This document shows positions 9,412 through 17,972 of a stretch of DNA of 64,000 nt, piece by piece. A program made the position numbers and the translations under genes. Location of the stretch: the NCBI RefSeq assembly GCF_016107285.1, contig NZ_RCVQ01000006.1, positions 186,001 to 250,000 of the forward strand. The letters are read 5' to 3'. This stretch comes from Roseomonas sp. KE0001 (GTDB lineage Bacteria > Pseudomonadota > Alphaproteobacteria > Acetobacterales > Acetobacteraceae). The first letter of the stretch is position 1; each line of letters begins with the position of its first letter. The notes beneath the pieces are model-generated. The model saw only the letters and a program-made list of their open reading frames with translations, was not told the DNA's origin and made no database searches.

Positions 9412-10197
9412 TCAGCCGGCGTCCCGCAGCGCCATGGTCCATTCGGCGATGCGGCGCGCGAGGCCCTCGGCGCCCGGCTCGAGCATCATCACATGCCCGC
9501 ATCCCGGCAGGAATTCCACCGGCACGCCGTGCCAGAGCGCGCAGCGGCGCACCGCGTCGGGCGGGATCAGCCGGTCCTGCCCGGCGCCCAGCACCAGCAC
9601 CGGCCGCCGGTGCAGCCAGCCGGGCGGCACCGGCTGCGGCCATTGCGCCTCTAGCAGCGCGCGGGAGGATTCGCCGCCCATCCGCGCCAGGGCGGCACGG
9701 GCCGCGGGCATCGGCATCGCGGCGCTGAAGAGGGCGGCCGCCAGTTCCGCCGGGGCCTGGCCCGGCGGCAGGTCCATCCGTGCCGCCTCGGCCCAGAGAA
9801 CGGCATCGGCCAGGGCCAACCGGGCGCTCGACCACCACAGTCCCTCGGGCGGCACCGGCGCCAGCAGCACGGCGCCGCGCACCTGCGGCTCCAGCAGCAG
9901 CCGCTGCGCCACCAGCGCGCCCAGCGAATGCCCGACGAGCACGACCGGCCCGGCCTGGGCCCGCAACAGGGCCCGCGTCTGCTCGACATAGTCGGACAGC
10001 CCGGCCTGTTGCGCGGCCCCGCGGTCGAACTGCTGCGCCCGCACCGTGAGGCCGGCCTCCGCGCAGCTGGCCTCGAAGCCGTGGCGCCAGACCCAGGCGC
10101 CACAGCCGGCGCCGTGCAGCAGCAGCAGGGAAGGCGGGCCGGGATGACCGGCGTCATGGGGGCCCGGGGGCCGGAAGGTCGGCAGGCTGTCGGGCAT
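9412..10197 (-). CDS. alpha/beta hydrolase
   Basis: A 261-residue alpha/beta-fold hydrolase. The oxyanion-hole segment HGAGCGAWVW is at 28-37, the nucleophile elbow GHSLG at 89-93 (Ser91), and the catalytic His is in GCGHVMMLEP near residue 236. ATG 10197 was chosen because the HGxG strand then starts at a usual distance; the open frame upstream is 72 codons of unlikely sequence. The substrate is unknown. It is divergent from the PBP1A gene across about 200 bp and convergent with the small membrane-protein gene. Confidence 0.85.
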   Translation of the reverse strand: MPDSLPTFRPPGPHDAGHPGPPSLLLLHGAGCGAWVWRHGFEASCAEAGLTVRAQQFDRGAAQQAGLSDYVEQTRALLRAQAGPVVLVGHSLGALVAQRLLLEPQVRGAVLLAPVPPEGLWWSSARLALADAVLWAEAARMDLPPGQAPAELAAALFSAAMPMPAARAALARMGGESSRALLEAQWPQPVPPGWLHRRPVLVLGAGQDRLIPPDAVRRCALWHGVPVEFLPGCGHVMMLEPGAEGLARRIAEWTMALRDAG

Positions 10198-10402
10198 CGC
10201 GGGGGCGGGATCCAGCAGGAGAAAGGGCAGAGTAGGGGCGGCATGACGCCACGGCCAGGGCGGCGGTGCCGCAACCCGTTGCTTTGCGTTACGAACGGAT
10301 GCGCTTCTCACCCTGGTGTGAAGGCGCGCGGGCGCCCATCTGCCTCCCGACGCCACACTGTGCTTCGCGCACCGAGGCCCGGCGGTGTATGGGAGGCCGG
10401 CC

Positions 10403-12985
10403 ATGTCACCCAATGATCTTCGTGCCGACCGCCCCCTGGTCGGCGAGCGCGCCCAGCCTCACCAGCCCGCTCCCGCGCCGCCCGGCGTCCCGCCACGCCC
10501 GCCGCGCCGCGGCCAAGGGCGCGGCCAGGGGCGCGGCGGCAGTGGCCGTGGCTTCGGCCGCTGGGTTGTCCGCCTCGCCGGCTATGGCCTGGTGCTGGGC
10601 ATGGCGGGCGTCGTGGTGGCCGGCGTGGCGGGCTATGGCTTCTATCGCCAGACGGCGGGCGACCTGCCGCCGCACGAATGGCTCGCGGATTACCAGCCGC
10701 CGCAGATGAGCCGCATCTACGCCGCGGATTCCAAGCTGATGGCCGAGCTGGCGCTGGAGCGCCGCGTCTTCGTGCCGATCGGCGCCATCCCGAAGCGGGT
10801 GCAGGCGGCCTTCGTCTCGGCCGAGGACCAGAACTTCTGGAGCCACCACGGCGTCGATCCCTTGGCCCTGACGCGCGCCGTGGTGATGAATGTCGAGGGC
10901 ATGGCGACCGGGCGGCGCGCCGTCGGCGCCTCGACCATCACCCAGCAGGTCGCCAAGAACATGCTGGTCGGCAACGACCGCACGGTGATGCGCAAGGTGC
11001 GCGAGGCGATCCTCGCCTTCCGCCTGGAAAGCGCCATGCCGAAGGATCGCATCCTCGAGATCTACCTGAACGAGATCTTCCTCGGGCAGCAGGCCTATGG
11101 CGTGGCCGCGGCGGCCATGAACTACTTCAACAAGGGCCTGGACGAGCTCAGCCTGGGCGAGACCGCCTTCCTGGCCGCGCTGCCCAAGGCGCCGAACAAC
11201 TACAATCCGAGCCGCTACCCCGAGGCCGCCAAGGCGCGCCGCGACTGGGTGCTGGACCGCATGGCGGAGGATGGTGCGGTGACCCGCGCCGAGGCCGAGG
11301 CGGCGAAGCAGGAGCCGATCATCGCGCGTGGCCGGGTGCGGCCCGAGACCGTGGCCACCGGCCCGTATTTCACGGAGGAGGTGCGGCGCGAGCTGGTGGC
11401 CCGCTTCGGCCAGGACCAGACGACGATGGGCGGGCTGGTGGTCCGCACCAGCATGGAGCCCGAGCTGCAGGCGGCGACGGAGCAGGCCCTGCGCGACGGG
11501 CTCACGGCCTATGACCGCCGGCGTGGCGGCTGGCGCGGCCCGGTGGCGAAGATCAGCACCGCCGCCACCGAATGGATGCCGGCGCTGGAGGCGGTGTCGC
11601 GGCCGGGTGGCGCGCAGCCCGGCTGGCGGCTCGCTGTGGCGCTGTCCGTGGAGGCGCGCGAGGCCCGGCTGTCCTGGCTGGAGCGGCCCGACGGGCGCGC
11701 CCAGGCGCAGCCGCGCCAGGGCACGCTGTCGCTCGAGGATGTCGCCTCCTGGGCACGGCCGGTGAATGCCCAGGGCCGCCTGGGCGGCCAGCCCCGGCGG
11801 ATGCAGGAGGTGCTGAGCCCGGGCGACGTGGTGCTGGTGGAGGAGGTTCCGGCGCGCGGCAATGCGCGCGGCTCCCGGCTGTCGCTGCGGCAGATCCCGC
11901 TGATCCAGGGCGCCGCGGTGGCGCTGGACCCGGCCACCGGGCGCGTGCTGGCGATGACCGGCGGCTATGCCTTCGAGCAATCCTGGTTCAACCGCGCCAC
12001 CCAGGCGCTGCGCCAGCCCGGCTCGGCCTTCAAGCCCTTCGTCTATCTGCCGGCGCTGGAGATGGGCATCCCGCCCAACCAGAAGCTGCTCGACGGGCCG
12101 ATCGAGATCATGACGCCGCAGGGCCTCTGGAAGCCCGGCAACTACAGCGGTCAGCCGCGCGGCTGGGTGACCATGCGCAGTGCCCTGCAGCAATCGCTCA
12201 ACCTCGTCACCATCCGGTTGGCGCAGGAGGTCGGCATCGAGCGGGTCGCCGACGCGGCGGCGCGCTTCCACGTCATTCCCAACATGCCGCGCGTGCTCTC
12301 CATGGCGCTCGGCGCCGGCGAGACCACGGTGATGCGCATGGCCGCCGGCTATGCCTCCTTCGTCAATGGCGGCAAGGAAGTGACGCCGACCCTGATCGAC
12401 ACGGTGCAGGACCGCTTCGGCAAGGTGGTCTGGCGGGCCGACAACCGCCGCTGCGAGGGCTGCGAGGGCGGACCGCAGGGCGAGCCGCCCCGGCTGGTCG
12501 ACGAGCGCAAGCAGGTGACCGATCCGATCTCCGCCTATCAGATGGTCTCGCTGCTGCAGGGCGTGGTGCAGTACGGCACCGGCAAGCGCGCGGCGGAGGG
12601 GCTGAACCGGCCGGTCGCCGGCAAGACCGGCACCACCAACGACTACATGGACAACTGGTTCGTCGGCTTCACGCCGGACATCGTCGTCGCCGTCTGGATG
12701 GGCTTCGACGAGCCGCGCAGCCTGGGCTCGGGCGAGACAGGCGGCGGCGGCCCGGCCGGCATCTTCCATGACGTGCTGGCCTCGGCGCTGAAGGACAGCC
12801 CGCCGGTGCCCTTCCGCGCGCCGCCGGGCGTGGCGCTGGTCCGCACCCAGCTGGAGAACGGCCAGACCATTCTCGAGGCCTTCAAGCCGGGAACCGAGAA
12901 TGCCGCCCGCCCGCCGATCGACAACGGCGTCCTCTCCTCCAGCACGCCGGCCGGCGTCGATAACAGCCTGGGCGGCCTGTACTGA
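10403..12985 (+). CDS. mrcA: penicillin-binding protein 1A, bifunctional peptidoglycan synthase
   Basis: An 860-residue class A PBP. A Pro/Arg/Gly-rich cytoplasmic tail precedes one membrane helix (about 52-75). The GT51 glycosyltransferase domain shows SAEDQNFWSHHGVDP with the catalytic Glu and GASTITQQVAKNM. The OB-like insert follows, then the transpeptidase with SxxK in GSAFKPF (about 540), SLN, and KTGTT (about 740). It polymerises and cross-links periplasmic peptidoglycan. ATG 10403 has GGGAGG six bases upstream; the in-frame GTG at 10385 lacks this. In related alphaproteobacteria mrcA is often followed directly by prfB; here a repeat-protein gene lies between. Confidence 0.96.
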   Translation: MSPNDLRADRPLVGERAQPHQPAPAPPGVPPRPPRRGQGRGQGRGGSGRGFGRWVVRLAGYGLVLGMAGVVVAGVAGYGFYRQTAGDLPPHEWLADYQPPQMSRIYAADSKLMAELALERRVFVPIGAIPKRVQAAFVSAEDQNFWSHHGVDPLALTRAVVMNVEGMATGRRAVGASTITQQVAKNMLVGNDRTVMRKVREAILAFRLESAMPKDRILEIYLNEIFLGQQAYGVAAAAMNYFNKGLDELSLGETAFLAALPKAPNNYNPSRYPEAAKARRDWVLDRMAEDGAVTRAEAEAAKQEPIIARGRVRPETVATGPYFTEEVRRELVARFGQDQTTMGGLVVRTSMEPELQAATEQALRDGLTAYDRRRGGWRGPVAKISTAATEWMPALEAVSRPGGAQPGWRLAVALSVEAREARLSWLERPDGRAQAQPRQGTLSLEDVASWARPVNAQGRLGGQPRRMQEVLSPGDVVLVEEVPARGNARGSRLSLRQIPLIQGAAVALDPATGRVLAMTGGYAFEQSWFNRATQALRQPGSAFKPFVYLPALEMGIPPNQKLLDGPIEIMTPQGLWKPGNYSGQPRGWVTMRSALQQSLNLVTIRLAQEVGIERVADAAARFHVIPNMPRVLSMALGAGETTVMRMAAGYASFVNGGKEVTPTLIDTVQDRFGKVVWRADNRRCEGCEGGPQGEPPRLVDERKQVTDPISAYQMVSLLQGVVQYGTGKRAAEGLNRPVAGKTGTTNDYMDNWFVGFTPDIVVAVWMGFDEPRSLGSGETGGGGPAGIFHDVLASALKDSPPVPFRAPPGVALVRTQLENGQTILEAFKPGTENAARPPIDNGVLSSSTPAGVDNSLGGLY

Positions 12986-13017
12986 CGGGCTGAAGCCTCC
13001 CGGAGTTCGCGGCGACA

Positions 13018-13045
13018 GGGTCGGCCCAGGGGGCCGGCCCTTTTT
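13018..13045 (+). terminator. intrinsic terminator after mrcA
   Basis: A nine-base stem (13018-13026 with 13032-13040, one G-U pair), five-base loop, followed by five T residues at 13041-13045. It lies 32 bases after the mrcA stop and isolates mrcA from the repeat-protein gene. It is the clearest Rho-independent terminator in the window. Confidence 0.85.
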
Positions 13046-13127
13046 CGTGCCCGATGTCGGGCCTCGGCCCAGGCTCTCGGGCTGAAATCCATCCTCCATT
13101 ACCCGTGATGCGCGATATCACCACAAC

Positions 13128-13155
13128 TTGACGTGGCGAACGGTCCCTTTATGCG
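13128..13155 (+). promoter_or_regulatory. possible sigma70-type promoter for repeat-protein gene
   Basis: TTGACG at 13128-13133 is a good -35 match; 16 bases on, TATGCG at 13150-13155 is a weak -10. The stretch from about 13105 to 13200 is clearly richer in A/T than its surroundings. The match is partial, so this is tentative. Confidence 0.3.
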
Positions 13156-13237
13156 CGGAAAGTCTGTTTAATGATACTAACCGGGTGGTAATGATCCTCA
13201 GCCCGGCATTGGCGCAATTTTGGAAGAAACGCACATC

Positions 13238-14182
13238 ATGGCTCGCCCTTATGTTCATCCCGAGAATGTCCTGGTCGGTCTCGCGTGGAACGAGACGCTG
13301 GTCGGCGGCGATGGCGCCGACTACATCTTCGGCGGCGACGGCAATGATCGGCTGATCGGCGGCGGCGGCACCAACTTCCTGGACGGCGGCCCCGGCCTCG
13401 ACACGGCCGTCTATTCCGGCTCCGCCGCGAGCTATGCCATCAGCACCTTCGGCGGCGTCGTGCTGGTCGAGAACCTGCTGGACGGCGCACTCGACTATGC
13501 CGTCAACGTCACCCGCTTCGAGTTTTCCGACAGCCTGCTGACGCTGGATGTGCCGGCCTTCAGCCCGCAGCGCTACGTCGCCTCCAACCCCGACCTGATC
13601 GGCATCTTCGGCACCAATGCCGTGGAGGCCACCTGGCATTACGTGGAGGCCGGCCACGCCGAGGGCCGCGCGACGGACAGCTTCAACGGCCTGAACTACC
13701 TCGCCGCCTATGACGACCTGGTGCAGGCCTTCGGGGCCAATGCCCAGCTCGGCTACAACCACTTCATCACCTATGGCCATGCCGAGGGGCGCAGCGACCA
13801 GGGCTTCGACGGCCTGACCTACATCGCCTCCTATGACGACCTGATCGCCGCCTTCGGCGCCAATGTCGAGGCCGGCGCCGCGCACTACATCAACTACGGC
13901 GTCAAGGAAGGCCGCGAGCGCAGCGACTTCAACGCGCTGGAGTACATCGCCTCGCATGAGGACCTGATCGAGGCCTTCGGTCCCGATTATGCCGCCGGCA
14001 CGCTGCACTTCATCAATCACGGCTTCGCCGAGGGCCGCTCGCGCGACAGCTTCGATGCCGAGACCTACCTGGCGAAGTACACTGACCTGCAGGCGGCCTT
14101 CGGCCACGATCTCGACGCCGCCACGGCGCACTACATCACCTATGGCCACGGCGAAGGCCGCACGGATCACCTCATCGCCTGA
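13238..14182 (+). CDS. RTX-like N terminus plus five exact 41-residue repeats; function unknown
   Basis: A 314-residue acidic protein with no signal peptide. Residues about 22-57 hold three glycine/aspartate nonapeptide-type repeats (GGDGADYI, GGDGNDRLI, GGGTNFLDGG), the Ca2+-binding hemolysin type used by type I secreted proteins. From Tyr113 to the end are five units of exactly 41 residues (last one 38), each with a Tyr-(Ile/Leu/Val)-Ala start, Asp-Leu, AFG, and His-Tyr/Phe-x-x-(Tyr)-Gly then EGR. Similar repeats occur in alphaproteobacterial RTX-type surface proteins. ATG 13238 has GGAAGAA upstream; a TTG six codons earlier is the alternative. It sits alone between mrcA and prfB. A secreted or surface adhesin-like role is inference. 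Confidence 0.85.
   Translation: MARPYVHPENVLVGLAWNETLVGGDGADYIFGGDGNDRLIGGGGTNFLDGGPGLDTAVYSGSAASYAISTFGGVVLVENLLDGALDYAVNVTRFEFSDSLLTLDVPAFSPQRYVASNPDLIGIFGTNAVEATWHYVEAGHAEGRATDSFNGLNYLAAYDDLVQAFGANAQLGYNHFITYGHAEGRSDQGFDGLTYIASYDDLIAAFGANVEAGAAHYINYGVKEGRERSDFNALEYIASHEDLIEAFGPDYAAGTLHFINHGFAEGRSRDSFDAETYLAKYTDLQAAFGHDLDAATAHYITYGHGEGRTDHLIA
13574..14179 (+). repeat. 123-bp-period coding repeats (five 41-residue units)
   Basis: Units begin at codons for Tyr113, 154, 195, 236 and 277 of the repeat protein. The amino-acid period is exactly 41 with no indels, while the DNA of the units has diverged, indicating selection on protein spacing rather than recent duplication. Confidence 0.9.
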
Positions 14183-14200
14183 TCCGCATCCTTCGATCGG

Positions 14201-14237
14201 GGGGGGCGCCGGGTGGCTCCGCCATCAGGCGCCTCCC
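14201..14237. terminator. hairpin after repeat-protein gene
   Basis: Ten-base stem (14201-14210 with 14228-14237, one G-U pair) and a 17-base loop, 18 bases beyond the stop codon. No T-run follows, so intrinsic termination is uncertain; it could stabilise the 3' end. Nothing else is evident in the gap up to prfB. Confidence 0.35.
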
Positions 14238-14430
14238 GCCATGCTTCCGGCCTCTTCCGGCGGCCGCCCCCTGGACACCCTGGGCGGCGGGATAGTAATC
14301 CCCCCTGCCTCCGCCCAGCCTCGTCGCCGCCGGCCCTCCGCCGGACGATCGGGAAGCCCGGCCCGTCCGGGTGGGCGCCCGCGGTGTTTCCCGTCTTCCG
14401 GGCACCACCGCAGACCGAAAGGGTGACAGG

Positions 14431-15561
14431 ATGCGAGCCGATGCCGAGGCCCTGCGCGGCCAGATCCAGGACTCCATCGACCTGCTGCGGCGCCATCTCG
14501 ACTGGGACGTGGCGCTGCGCCGCCTCGATGAGGTGAATGCCCGCGCCGAGGATCCGACCCTCTGGGAGAAGCCCGACGAGGCGCAGGCGGTGATGCGCGA
14601 GCGCAACCGGCTGGCCGACCAGATCGAGGGCGTAAAGGCGCTCGAGCAGAACGTCGCCGATGCGCTGGAGCTGATCGATCTGGCCGAGGCGGAGGGCGAC
14701 GCCGCGACCGCCGACGCCGCCGTGGCCGACCTGAAGGCCTTCGCCGCCGAGGCCAAGCGCCGCGAGATCGAGAGCCTGCTCTCCGGCGAGGCCGACATGC
14801 GCGACTGCTTCGTGGAGGTGAATGCCGGCGCCGGCGGCACCGAGGCGCAGGACTGGGCGCAGATGCTGCTGCGGATGTATCAGCGCTGGGCCGAGAAGCG
14901 CGGCTACAAGGTGCAGCTCACTGAGGAGAGCGAGGGCGAGCAGGCCGGCATCAAGTCCGCCACCATCCAGGTAAGTGGCCCCAACGCCTATGGCTGGCTC
15001 AAGACCGAGAGCGGCGTGCATCGGCTGGTGCGCATCAGCCCCTTCGACGCCGCCGCGCGCCGCCAGACCAGCTTCGCGAGCGTCTACGTCTTCCCGGTGA
15101 TCGACGACAAGATCGAGATCGAGATCAACCCGGCCGACCTCAAGACCGACACCTTCCGCGCCTCCGGCGCCGGCGGCCAGCACGTCAACAAGACCGAGTC
15201 GGGCGTCCGCTTCACCCATATCCCGACCGGCATCGTCGCCGCCTCGACCCAGGACCGTTCGCAGCACCGCAACCGCGCCATCGCCATGGACATGCTGAAG
15301 GCGCGTCTCTACGAGCTGGAGCTGCGCAAGCGCGAGGAGGTCAACGCCGCCACCGAAGCCGGCAAGACCGACATCGGCTGGGGCCACCAGATCCGCTCCT
15401 ACGTGCTGGCGCCCTACCAGTTGGTGAAGGACCTCCGCACCAACGTCGAGAAGGGCAATCCGGACGCGGTGCTGGATGGCGAGCTGGACGACTTCATGGC
15501 CGCCGCCCTGGCCTCCCGCGTCGGGGCGCACCGTTCGGATGCCAGCGCCGCCGCGCGGTGA
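14431..15561 (+). CDS. prfB: peptide chain release factor 2
   Basis: RF2 ends translation at UGA and UAA. The 376-residue protein has the stop-codon-reading tripeptide SPF (in [15 protein letters not shown]) and the GGQ loop ([10 protein letters not shown]) that triggers peptidyl-tRNA hydrolysis. The region where many bacteria carry an in-frame UGA and +1 frameshift site reads HLDWD continuously (CTC GAC), so no frameshift autoregulation is present. ATG 14431 has AAAGGG about seven bases upstream; the open frame extends 20 codons further without support. Confidence 0.97.
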   Translation: MRADAEALRGQIQDSIDLLRRHLDWDVALRRLDEVNARAEDPTLWEKPDEAQAVMRERNRLADQIEGVKALEQNVADALELIDLAEAEGDAATADAAVADLKAFAAEAKRREIESLLSGEADMRDCFVEVNAGAGGTEAQDWAQMLLRMYQRWAEKRGYKVQLTEESEGEQAGIKSATIQVSGPNAYGWLKTESGVHRLVRISPFDAAARRQTSFASVYVFPVIDDKIEIEINPADLKTDTFRASGAGGQHVNKTESGVRFTHIPTGIVAASTQDRSQHRNRAIAMDMLKARLYELELRKREEVNAATEAGKTDIGWGHQIRSYVLAPYQLVKDLRTNVEKGNPDAVLDGELDDFMAAALASRVGAHRSDASAAAR

Positions 15562-15571
15562 GGGTGCCGGC

Positions 15572-16153
15572 ATGACCGAGCTGTTCCCCGGGGCCCTCCG
15601 CCCGCAGGACCGCCACGACCCCGGCGGCAAGGTGCGGCTGGCGGTCTCGGGCGATGTGGTCAGCCGCGCGGTCTTCTCCGATTGCGGCCGCTACCGCACC
15701 GTCCTGGAGCGGCGCTGGGACGGGAAGCCCTTCGGCACGCCGGGCTGCGTCGCCTGGATCATGATGAACCCCTCCACCGCCGATGAGCAGGTGGACGACC
15801 CCACCGTGCGCCGCTGCCGCGATTTCACCCGCCGCTGGGGATATGGCGCCATGCTGGTGCTGAACATCTTCGCCCTGCGTGCCACCAGCCCGGCCATGCT
15901 GCTCCGGGCGGAGGATCCGGTCGGGCCGGGGAACGACGCCGCGATCGGCGAGGGGGCGGCGCGAGCCGAGACGGTGATCGCCGCCTGGGGATTGCCGCCG
16001 CGGCCGCTGCGGGGGCGGGGCCCGGAGGTGGCGGCCCTGTTGCGGGCCGCCGGGATCGCGCCGCTGGCGCTCCGGGTCACGCAATCGGGCCAGCCGGGAC
16101 ATCCGCTCTATATCGCCGGCGACACCCGGCCGGTGCCCTGGAACATGGGCTGA
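15572..16153 (+). CDS. DUF1643 domain protein
   Basis: A 193-residue protein whose central part matches DUF1643: MNPSTADEQVDDPTVRRC, then WGY, LNIFALRATSP, and DPVGPGNDAA. The biochemical role of the family is not established. It begins 10 bases after the prfB stop at an ATG that fits the domain boundary; the open frame further upstream overlaps prfB and was rejected. It is probably in the prfB transcription unit. Confidence 0.85.
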   Translation: MTELFPGALRPQDRHDPGGKVRLAVSGDVVSRAVFSDCGRYRTVLERRWDGKPFGTPGCVAWIMMNPSTADEQVDDPTVRRCRDFTRRWGYGAMLVLNIFALRATSPAMLLRAEDPVGPGNDAAIGEGAARAETVIAAWGLPPRPLRGRGPEVAALLRAAGIAPLALRVTQSGQPGHPLYIAGDTRPVPWNMG

Positions 16154-16217
16154 GGGCCGGGTCGGACTGAAGGCGCCGGGAACGGCTTCGCGACGCCTTC
16201 GCCGGCGAGGCCTCGTG

Positions 16218-16379
16218 TCAGGCCCAGCCGCGTCCCGCCACCAGCGAGATCAGGAACAGGACCAGGAAGATCACGAAGAGGATCTTCGCGATGCCGCTGG
16301 CCGCCGAGGCCACGCCGGAAAAGCCCAGCACGCCGGCGACCAGGGCAATGACGAGAAAGATCAGTGTCCAGTAAAGCAC
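16218..16379 (-). CDS. DUF1328 small membrane protein
   Basis: A 53-residue protein, almost entirely two hydrophobic helices separated by [14 protein letters not shown], the DUF1328 (YtjA) signature [19 protein letters not shown]. The start is GTG at 16379 with AAGGAG eight bases upstream; the longer frame starting at 16427 adds an unrelated charged segment. The function of the family is unknown, but such small inner-membrane proteins are often stress-induced. A candidate EcfG-type promoter (16440-16465) lies about 60 bases upstream, which would place it in the general stress regulon. Confidence 0.85.
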   Translation of the reverse strand: MLYWTLIFLVIALVAGVLGFSGVASAASGIAKILFVIFLVLFLISLVAGRGWA

Positions 16380-16439
16380 GGTGACGTCTCCTTCGGTCCT
16401 GTCGCCCTCGCCGGAGTTGCGGGGCATGACGACCGGAGG

Positions 16440-16465
16440 AACGCCGTGCTTCGGATCACGGTTTC
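16440..16465 (-). promoter_or_regulatory. candidate EcfG-type promoter for DUF1328 gene
   Basis: On the minus strand: GAAAC (16465-16461), 17-base spacer, CGTT (16443-16440). The known alphaproteobacterial general-stress consensus is GGAAC-N16/17-CGTT, so there is one mismatch. It overlaps the last bases of phyR and points at the DUF1328 start about 60 bases away. Confidence 0.45.
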
Positions 16466-17189
16466 AGCCGATGGGAACCGTCGCGGAAACCGCCTGGTAG
16501 GTCGCGATGGCAAGAGCCAGCGGCTCGAAAGGCTTGCTGATGACGAAGGCGGGCTCGACCTGCTCCGCCGTCAGCAGCCGCTCCGGATAGGCCGTGACGA
16601 AGACCACCGGCACCTTCAGCTCCTGCTGGATGCGGTTGACGGCGTTGATCCCGTCCCCGCCCATGCCGAGGTTCACGTCGGCCAGGATCAGCCCGGGGTG
16701 CCGCTCCTGCGCCAGCCGGACCGCCTGCGCCTCGCTGGCCGCGACGCCGATCACCCGGTGGCCGCAGGCCTCGACCAGCTGGCGCACATCCATGGCGATG
16801 ATCGGCTCGTCCTCGATCACCAGGATGTCGGTGGCGGCGGCGTCGCGCAGGGATTGCCGCGCCTCCGACAGCTCGGTCTCCGCCACGTCCAGCGGCACGC
16901 CGACGACGCGGGCGGCCTCCTGGGCGGTCAGCTCCTCCAGCGCGGTCAACAGCAGGAGCTGCCGGTGCCGCAGAGTGAGGCTGCCGCCCGCCGCGCCTTC
17001 CCGCACGGGCGTCATCTGCGTCACGCCGGCGTACAGCGACAGCCGAGGGGGAAGGTCCGGCGGCAGGCCCTCGCGCAGGGCGCTGGCGACCAGCGCATCG
17101 CCCTCCGCCTGGCTGCCGGTCAGGGCGCGGGCATAGCGCCGCGCGGGGGGCAGGGCCCGCAGAAGCTCGGCGTGGTGTGCGGCGTTCAT
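16464..17189 (-). CDS. phyR: PhyR anti-anti-sigma response regulator
   Basis: A 241-residue protein with the diagnostic PhyR order: an N-terminal sigma-factor-like domain (about 1-115) and a C-terminal receiver domain (about 121-235). Receiver residues visible: Glu126/Asp127 in IEDEP, phospho-acceptor Asp171 in LILADVNLG, Thr199 in VTAYPE, Lys219 in SKPFEP. When phosphorylated, PhyR binds NepR through the sigma-like domain and frees EcfG. It is divergent from the first EcfG-type gene (53 bp gap), with nepR and a candidate kinase 1.5-3.5 kb away. I see no EcfG-type promoter in the divergent gap. Confidence 0.95.
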   Translation of the reverse strand: MNAAHHAELLRALPPARRYARALTGSQAEGDALVASALREGLPPDLPPRLSLYAGVTQMTPVREGAAGGSLTLRHRQLLLLTALEELTAQEAARVVGVPLDVAETELSEARQSLRDAAATDILVIEDEPIIAMDVRQLVEACGHRVIGVAASEAQAVRLAQERHPGLILADVNLGMGGDGINAVNRIQQELKVPVVFVTAYPERLLTAEQVEPAFVISKPFEPLALAIATYQAVSATVPIG

Positions 17190-17242
17190 ATCGTGGCCCT
17201 CGTATCGGTCCTAAGCTGCAGCAGAACTTTGAACAGGAAAGA

Positions 17243-17761
17243 ATGTCCAATCAAACAGACCCGATCCGGACGCGGCTTCCCGCCGTGTTGCCGGATCTGA
17301 GGGCCTTTGCCCGCTTCCTGGCGCGCGACGCCTTCCTGGCCGACGATCTGGTCCAGGAAGCCGTGTTGCGCGGATTGCGGTCCGAAACGCAATGGGATCC
17401 TGCAACCAGCCTGCGGGCCTGGATGTTCCGGATTCTGCGCAATGTCTTCCTGGAGCAGGCGCGTCGGCGGGGCACGGAGAAGCGGGTGCTGGAGCAGTTG
17501 CCGGAACCGGGCCAGGCGCCTCCCGGTCAGGAGATGCATGGTGAGATGTCGGATCTGGCGCGCGCTCTGCAAGGGCTGCCGCTGCCCCAGCGCGAGGCGC
17601 TGATCCTGGTCGGCGCGCATGGCCTCTCTCACGAGGAGGCGGCCGCGGTCTGCGGGGTGCCGGTGGGCACGGTCAAGGCCAGGGTGTCGCGTGCGCGACT
17701 GGCGCTTGCGCGGCGGTTCCAGTCCGCGCCGGCCGCCGGAGAAGGGTCCGTGGAGGATTGA
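17243..17761 (+). CDS. ecfG: EcfG-type ECF sigma factor (first copy)
   Basis: A 172-residue ECF sigma factor with region 2 (DDLVQEAVLRGLR, then SLRAWMFRILRNVFLEQARRR) and region 4 (LPLPQREALILVGAHGLSHEEAAAVCGVPVGTVKARVSRAR, read as two segments around the HTH). Location beside phyR and similarity to the EcfG/sigma-EcfG family indicate a general stress sigma factor. ATG 17243 has AGGAAAGA just upstream. A second paralogue lies 211 bp downstream. The two share the WMFRILRN and HEEAAAV/YEEAAAV elements but differ widely elsewhere, so they are not a recent duplication. Confidence 0.88.
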   Translation: MSNQTDPIRTRLPAVLPDLRAFARFLARDAFLADDLVQEAVLRGLRSETQWDPATSLRAWMFRILRNVFLEQARRRGTEKRVLEQLPEPGQAPPGQEMHGEMSDLARALQGLPLPQREALILVGAHGLSHEEAAAVCGVPVGTVKARVSRARLALARRFQSAPAAGEGSVED

Positions 17762-17877
17762 TGCGGAAAGGCGCCGGGCCGGGCGATGCCGGATCGGTGG
17801 GCCGATGAGGCGGAAGTGGGGCGTGGCAGGCATGGATTGCCGCGACAAGCGCGCACCGGCCAAAAGGTTTCCGGAAG

Positions 17878-17902
17878 AAAACGCATGCCTGATATGCGTT
17901 TT
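17878..17902. terminator. 9-bp inverted repeat with T-run between the two sigma genes
   Basis: Perfect arms at 17878-17886 and 17894-17902 (AAAACGCAT and its complement) around a 7-base loop, ending in TTTTT (17899-17903). It can act as a terminator for the first sigma gene; because the outer arms are A/T pairs it could also be an operator just upstream of the second sigma gene's promoter. Confidence 0.5.
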
Positions 17903-17913
17903 TCGGCCATGTC

Positions 17914-17939
17914 GGAAGCAACCCTCTCCTTCGGCCGTT
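17914..17939 (+). promoter_or_regulatory. candidate EcfG-type promoter for second sigma gene/nepR/kinase
   Basis: GGAAG (17914-17918), 17-base spacer, CGTT (17936-17939): one mismatch to GGAAC-N16/17-CGTT. The CGTT is 33 bases before the ATG at 17973. It would make the sigma-nepR-kinase operon autoregulated. Confidence 0.55.
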
Positions 17940-17972
17940 CATTGGTGGGTCATGCAAGGCGAGAAGACAATC

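Noticed and set aside
10406-13099. 897-codon open frame opposite mrcA
   Set aside because: Same reason: low-complexity His/Arg-rich product opposite a fully recognised PBP1A gene.
14431-14540. Programmed +1 frameshift in prfB
   Set aside because: The frame is continuous through the usual site (CTC GAC), with no in-frame TGA.
16438-16463. GGAAC-N17-GGTT on the plus strand
   Set aside because: It points into the antisense of phyR with no downstream plus-strand gene, and the second half mismatches CGTT; the minus-strand reading of the same region fits better.
17190-17242. EcfG promoter in the phyR/first-sigma divergent gap
   Set aside because: Searched both strands for GGAAC-N16/17-CGTT with one mismatch; none found.
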